From NCBI GenBank assembly GCA_036897485.1, contig JAYMTF010000482.1, positions 1 to 35,368 of the forward strand: 35,368 nucleotides of DNA. Direction: 5' to 3'. The stretch is from Pelargonium nanum (lineage: Eukaryota; Streptophyta; Magnoliopsida; Geraniales; Geraniaceae). Under the pieces are notes generated by a model. The model saw only the letters and a program-made list of their open reading frames with translations. It did not search any database and was not told the DNA's origin. The translations under genes were made by a program, and so were the position numbers. Within the stretch, counting starts at the first letter, position 1. Every line of letters starts with the position of its first letter. This document shows positions 32,995 to 35,368 of the stretch, in pieces.

Positions 32995-35368
32995 ATTCTT
33001 ACTTAGTCAAAGTTGGCACATCCCAGAATTATGCAGCCAGCATTATGAATCAAGATTTCATGATAATATTACACTACATTACTAATTCGGAATTTTTGGA
33101 TACATGAAAGGGTGCACCTAGTATTGAGGATTGCACAGAATAAGAACCCTCTAAATGTATAGCAAGACTTGGATTTGTTCAATAAAATACCGACTCTCTT
33201 TCTTTACATTCTCGAGAAAAGGGACTCCCTATATATTTATGTACTGGCAAAATCTCACTTATTTCTAGTTTTCTTTATTATAGATCCAAGTCTTTTGAAT
33301 GAGCCAAAGTATTTAATGGTTATATAGCTAGCCGATAACTTTGCTTGCTTGGAGTAACTATAGAATTTATACCTAGCGTGTCCCTTGCATTCCCTAGCTA
33401 TCAGAATTTTTATATATTAAGGAGTCCCAAATACTGGATAACATTCTCTTACCTTAGAGGAGCCCCGGCTATATTGACTTCAGTGAGCTATCCTAAAAAA
33501 ATATACGGGTTTAATCAGGAATTATGCACTCCTTTATAGGCCATGTGGAATCTTTTTTAGTTAGAAGGGCCGGCTAGTATACATAGGGATCTAATAATAA
33601 AAATGATATAAAGTAAGATAACTTGCCAAAAAGGATACCATAACAGGATTAAATAGTTTTCAACGTTTTCTTGAAGTCGTGAAATTGTAGTATGTCTTTA
33701 TCCTAGTTTAATATAGTAAGAACTCGTGTATTTTTGTGGGTAATTCCTTGGGTTCATATAAGAAAGGCAGAAAGTTTGTACCTTTTTATCTAGAATGACT
33801 AAACCTTAGATTCTAAGGGTGCTTGAAATTTCTAGATCAAGGAAGCTTAGTGAAACGTCTCAGGGACTTTTCTTGGCTTTTAAAGAAATATAGAGTTTAT
33901 GTGTAATTAAATAGAAGAAGGAAAAATTTAGGAGTTAGTATATTTCTGAATCTAATACTATTTTTAAAATACGGGTCATCATCTAACATAGTATACTTAC
34001 AACATAGCGTTGCACAAAAATGGAAAGGCTGCGTATACTATTCTTATGCCTCCTTAGTTCTAGATTTCCTTTATAGTAATAAAATGTTGACAAAGTATCA
34101 AAAAAAATTACAGCGATATTTTCTTTTGTGTGTTTATGGAAAACTGGGTAGTATAGTCCTTCCAAAAACCTTAACCAAGGTTTACATTGTTAGTTTTGTA
34201 AGCTGACAGGTACGATGTTTTTTATAATGAGTACTCAATATGGGGCTCCTTTGGGAAGTCATTAAATAAATGAGTATTCCATTTATTTCCCGCATCTTGT
34301 TTAAAAAGAACTCGAATAATTCATGATAAACTAGGAAAAAGCCTAATTATAAGAAATGTAAGAAAATAAGAGTCTCAACTCTGCTAACTTAGCTTAAAAC
34401 AAATAAAAATCTAGTTTATTTATGTGTTAATAGCAAAAGGTAAATTCTACTAGAAGCTAAGAACTTTCTGAAGTTTAAATAAAAATATAACATAAGGACT
34501 CTCTTTATATTTAAAACTAGTTTTAAAGCTCCGTTAACTGGCGGGCCCATAAAATAGGGAAATTAAGGGATTGAATCCCCAGGAATTTGTTAAAAGTATA
34601 GAGTAGGAAAATTAAACTAAATCCTCCTTTACAAATAGATACTGTACGCAGTTGTTAAAGGCACCGCTTAAATAAACATAAATAAGATAAGGAAGATTAT
34701 ATCACTGTATGGAAGCTCAAGCTCTATTGTATAACAAAAAAGTAATCAGAACTAAGTAAGACAAATATTTCTTAACAAGTTTTTATAAGGTTACCAGATC
34801 CTCATAAGAGTACAAGGATGCCTCTTACTTATCTCAAAATGCTCGTGATCAAAGCAATTTATCATATATGTATAGAACTCTAGCTTTTGTGGTATGCCTT
34901 GCTTTAGTTCCGAGTTTAGTATGGACAGATTTTAATATATTATGTTAATTTCCTTTGAGAGGAATCAATATCCTATCTGGTCTCATGATGTAATTTTTAT
35001 TAAGAGGTAAAATCCTTAACTCATTGTCTCTTGTGGAAACTTATATAGATAATAAGACTAGATTTAACTATAACGAAACTAAGAAGAAGTACAATACACT
35101 TATACTTTACAATACCCAAATATATTTTAGGTTCGCGTCTCATTCTCAAGACAAAGCTCACTAACTAATAAAAACCTCGATTTCAAGATTAGATTTTCCT
35201 AGTATTAAAAATCTTGCTGAGTTTAGATCCCTTTGGCTATTAAGGGCTCACCTGATTCATAGGAATTCCGAGCAAAAAGTATAGCTAAACTCAGGAGTCT
35301 CCTTGCTAGGATTTCAGGCAGTTAAGTAATAAGTAAAGGAAGTTCTATTCTACTCTACAATATTTTTT

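Larger units (their letters stand above)
1..35368. repeat. Dispersed purine-run/pyrimidine-run motif, about one copy per 100 bases
   Basis: A short motif of three to five purines followed, across one or two variable bases, by T/C, CC and pyrimidines recurs all along the window. Many copies are perfect palindromes, others imperfect. Clear palindromic copies include 425-444, 8117-8128 and 28903-28914. GGGATCCC-type copies lie near 961, 15899 and 18658. GAGCTC-type copies lie near 4516, 8032, 9798, 24839 and 28578. GAGTCCC/GACTCCC-type copies lie near 2806, 7026 and 33422. Flanks show no longer shared consensus that I can see, so these are not copies of one long element. Copies also fall inside tRNA-like loci (for example 19627-19636, 25055-25066 and the variable arm of 27099-27188). 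The density is judged by eye, not counted. No function is assigned. Confidence 0.6.
27189..35368. other. Gene-free AT-rich stretch to the right edge
   Basis: No gene recognised in eight kilobases on either strand. Frames of 77 codons (27890-28123, minus), 64 codons (33345-33539, plus) and 60 codons (33983-34165, minus) carry no domain I can name. Notable content is hairpins (29223-29238, 29371-29388, 30205-30238, 32249-32272, 32969-32994), palindromes (28903-28914, 31197-31208), a weak rRNA-like string at 29568-29604 and weak tRNA-like words near 30014-30080 and 32355-32395. Dispersed-motif copies continue at the same density. Confidence 0.55.

Noticed and set aside
1-35368. CRISPR arrays, long tandem repeats, insertion sequences, retroelements
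   Set aside because: No regularly spaced identical repeats, no long terminal or inverted repeats, and no transposase or reverse-transcriptase frame were seen on either strand.

Overview
This is 35.4 kb of AT-rich DNA (roughly one third G+C by eye) with no protein gene I can recognise on either strand. The longest open frame is 117 codons (11447-11800, minus). At this stop-codon density that is about what chance gives, and none of the frames shows a domain, signal peptide or family resemblance I trust. The window therefore looks like a very gene-poor stretch of an organelle-type genome. The only clue to its source is a serine tRNA-like locus (27099-27188, minus) whose 5' half reads like mitochondrial trnS(GCU) of plants, algae and several protists. 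The G+C is too low for a typical angiosperm mitochondrion. I cannot name an organism, and nuclear DNA of mitochondrial origin is not excluded.

Layout. From 1 to 5.2 kb I see only short palindromes. Between 5.2 and 10.7 kb lie three minus-strand tRNA-like loci (5212-5289, 9139-9219, 10603-10670) and a short block resembling the peptidyl-transferase region of large-subunit rRNA (10304-10373). A G+C-rich island sits at 11041-11100. Plus-strand tRNA-like loci are at 14588-14658, 19593-19666, 22923-22985 and 24998-25103. Minus-strand ones are at 15109-15188, 21448-21515, 21970-22036, 24468-24538 and 27099-27188. A terminator-like hairpin with a ten-T tail ends at 20052, and the strongest hairpin of the window is at 25300-25328. 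From 27.2 kb to the end only hairpins and palindromes remain, plus one weak small-subunit rRNA-like string near 29568.

Two patterns run through the whole window. First, a short purine-run/pyrimidine-run motif (GGAATTCC, GGGATCCC, GGAGCTCC, GAGTCCC and relatives) recurs about once per 100 bases, inside the tRNA-like loci as well as between them. Second, the tRNA-like loci keep the words of single-stranded tRNA loops (D-loop GGTTAG, anticodon-loop words, T-loop TTCRAAT) at the right spacing, but most helices that should join them do not pair. Ordinary selection would not leave this. Simple decay, repair by RNA editing, or a sequence that is not a faithful copy of a living genome are the options. 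I present these loci as candidates or pseudogenes, not as working genes, and no pathway or operon can be reconstructed.
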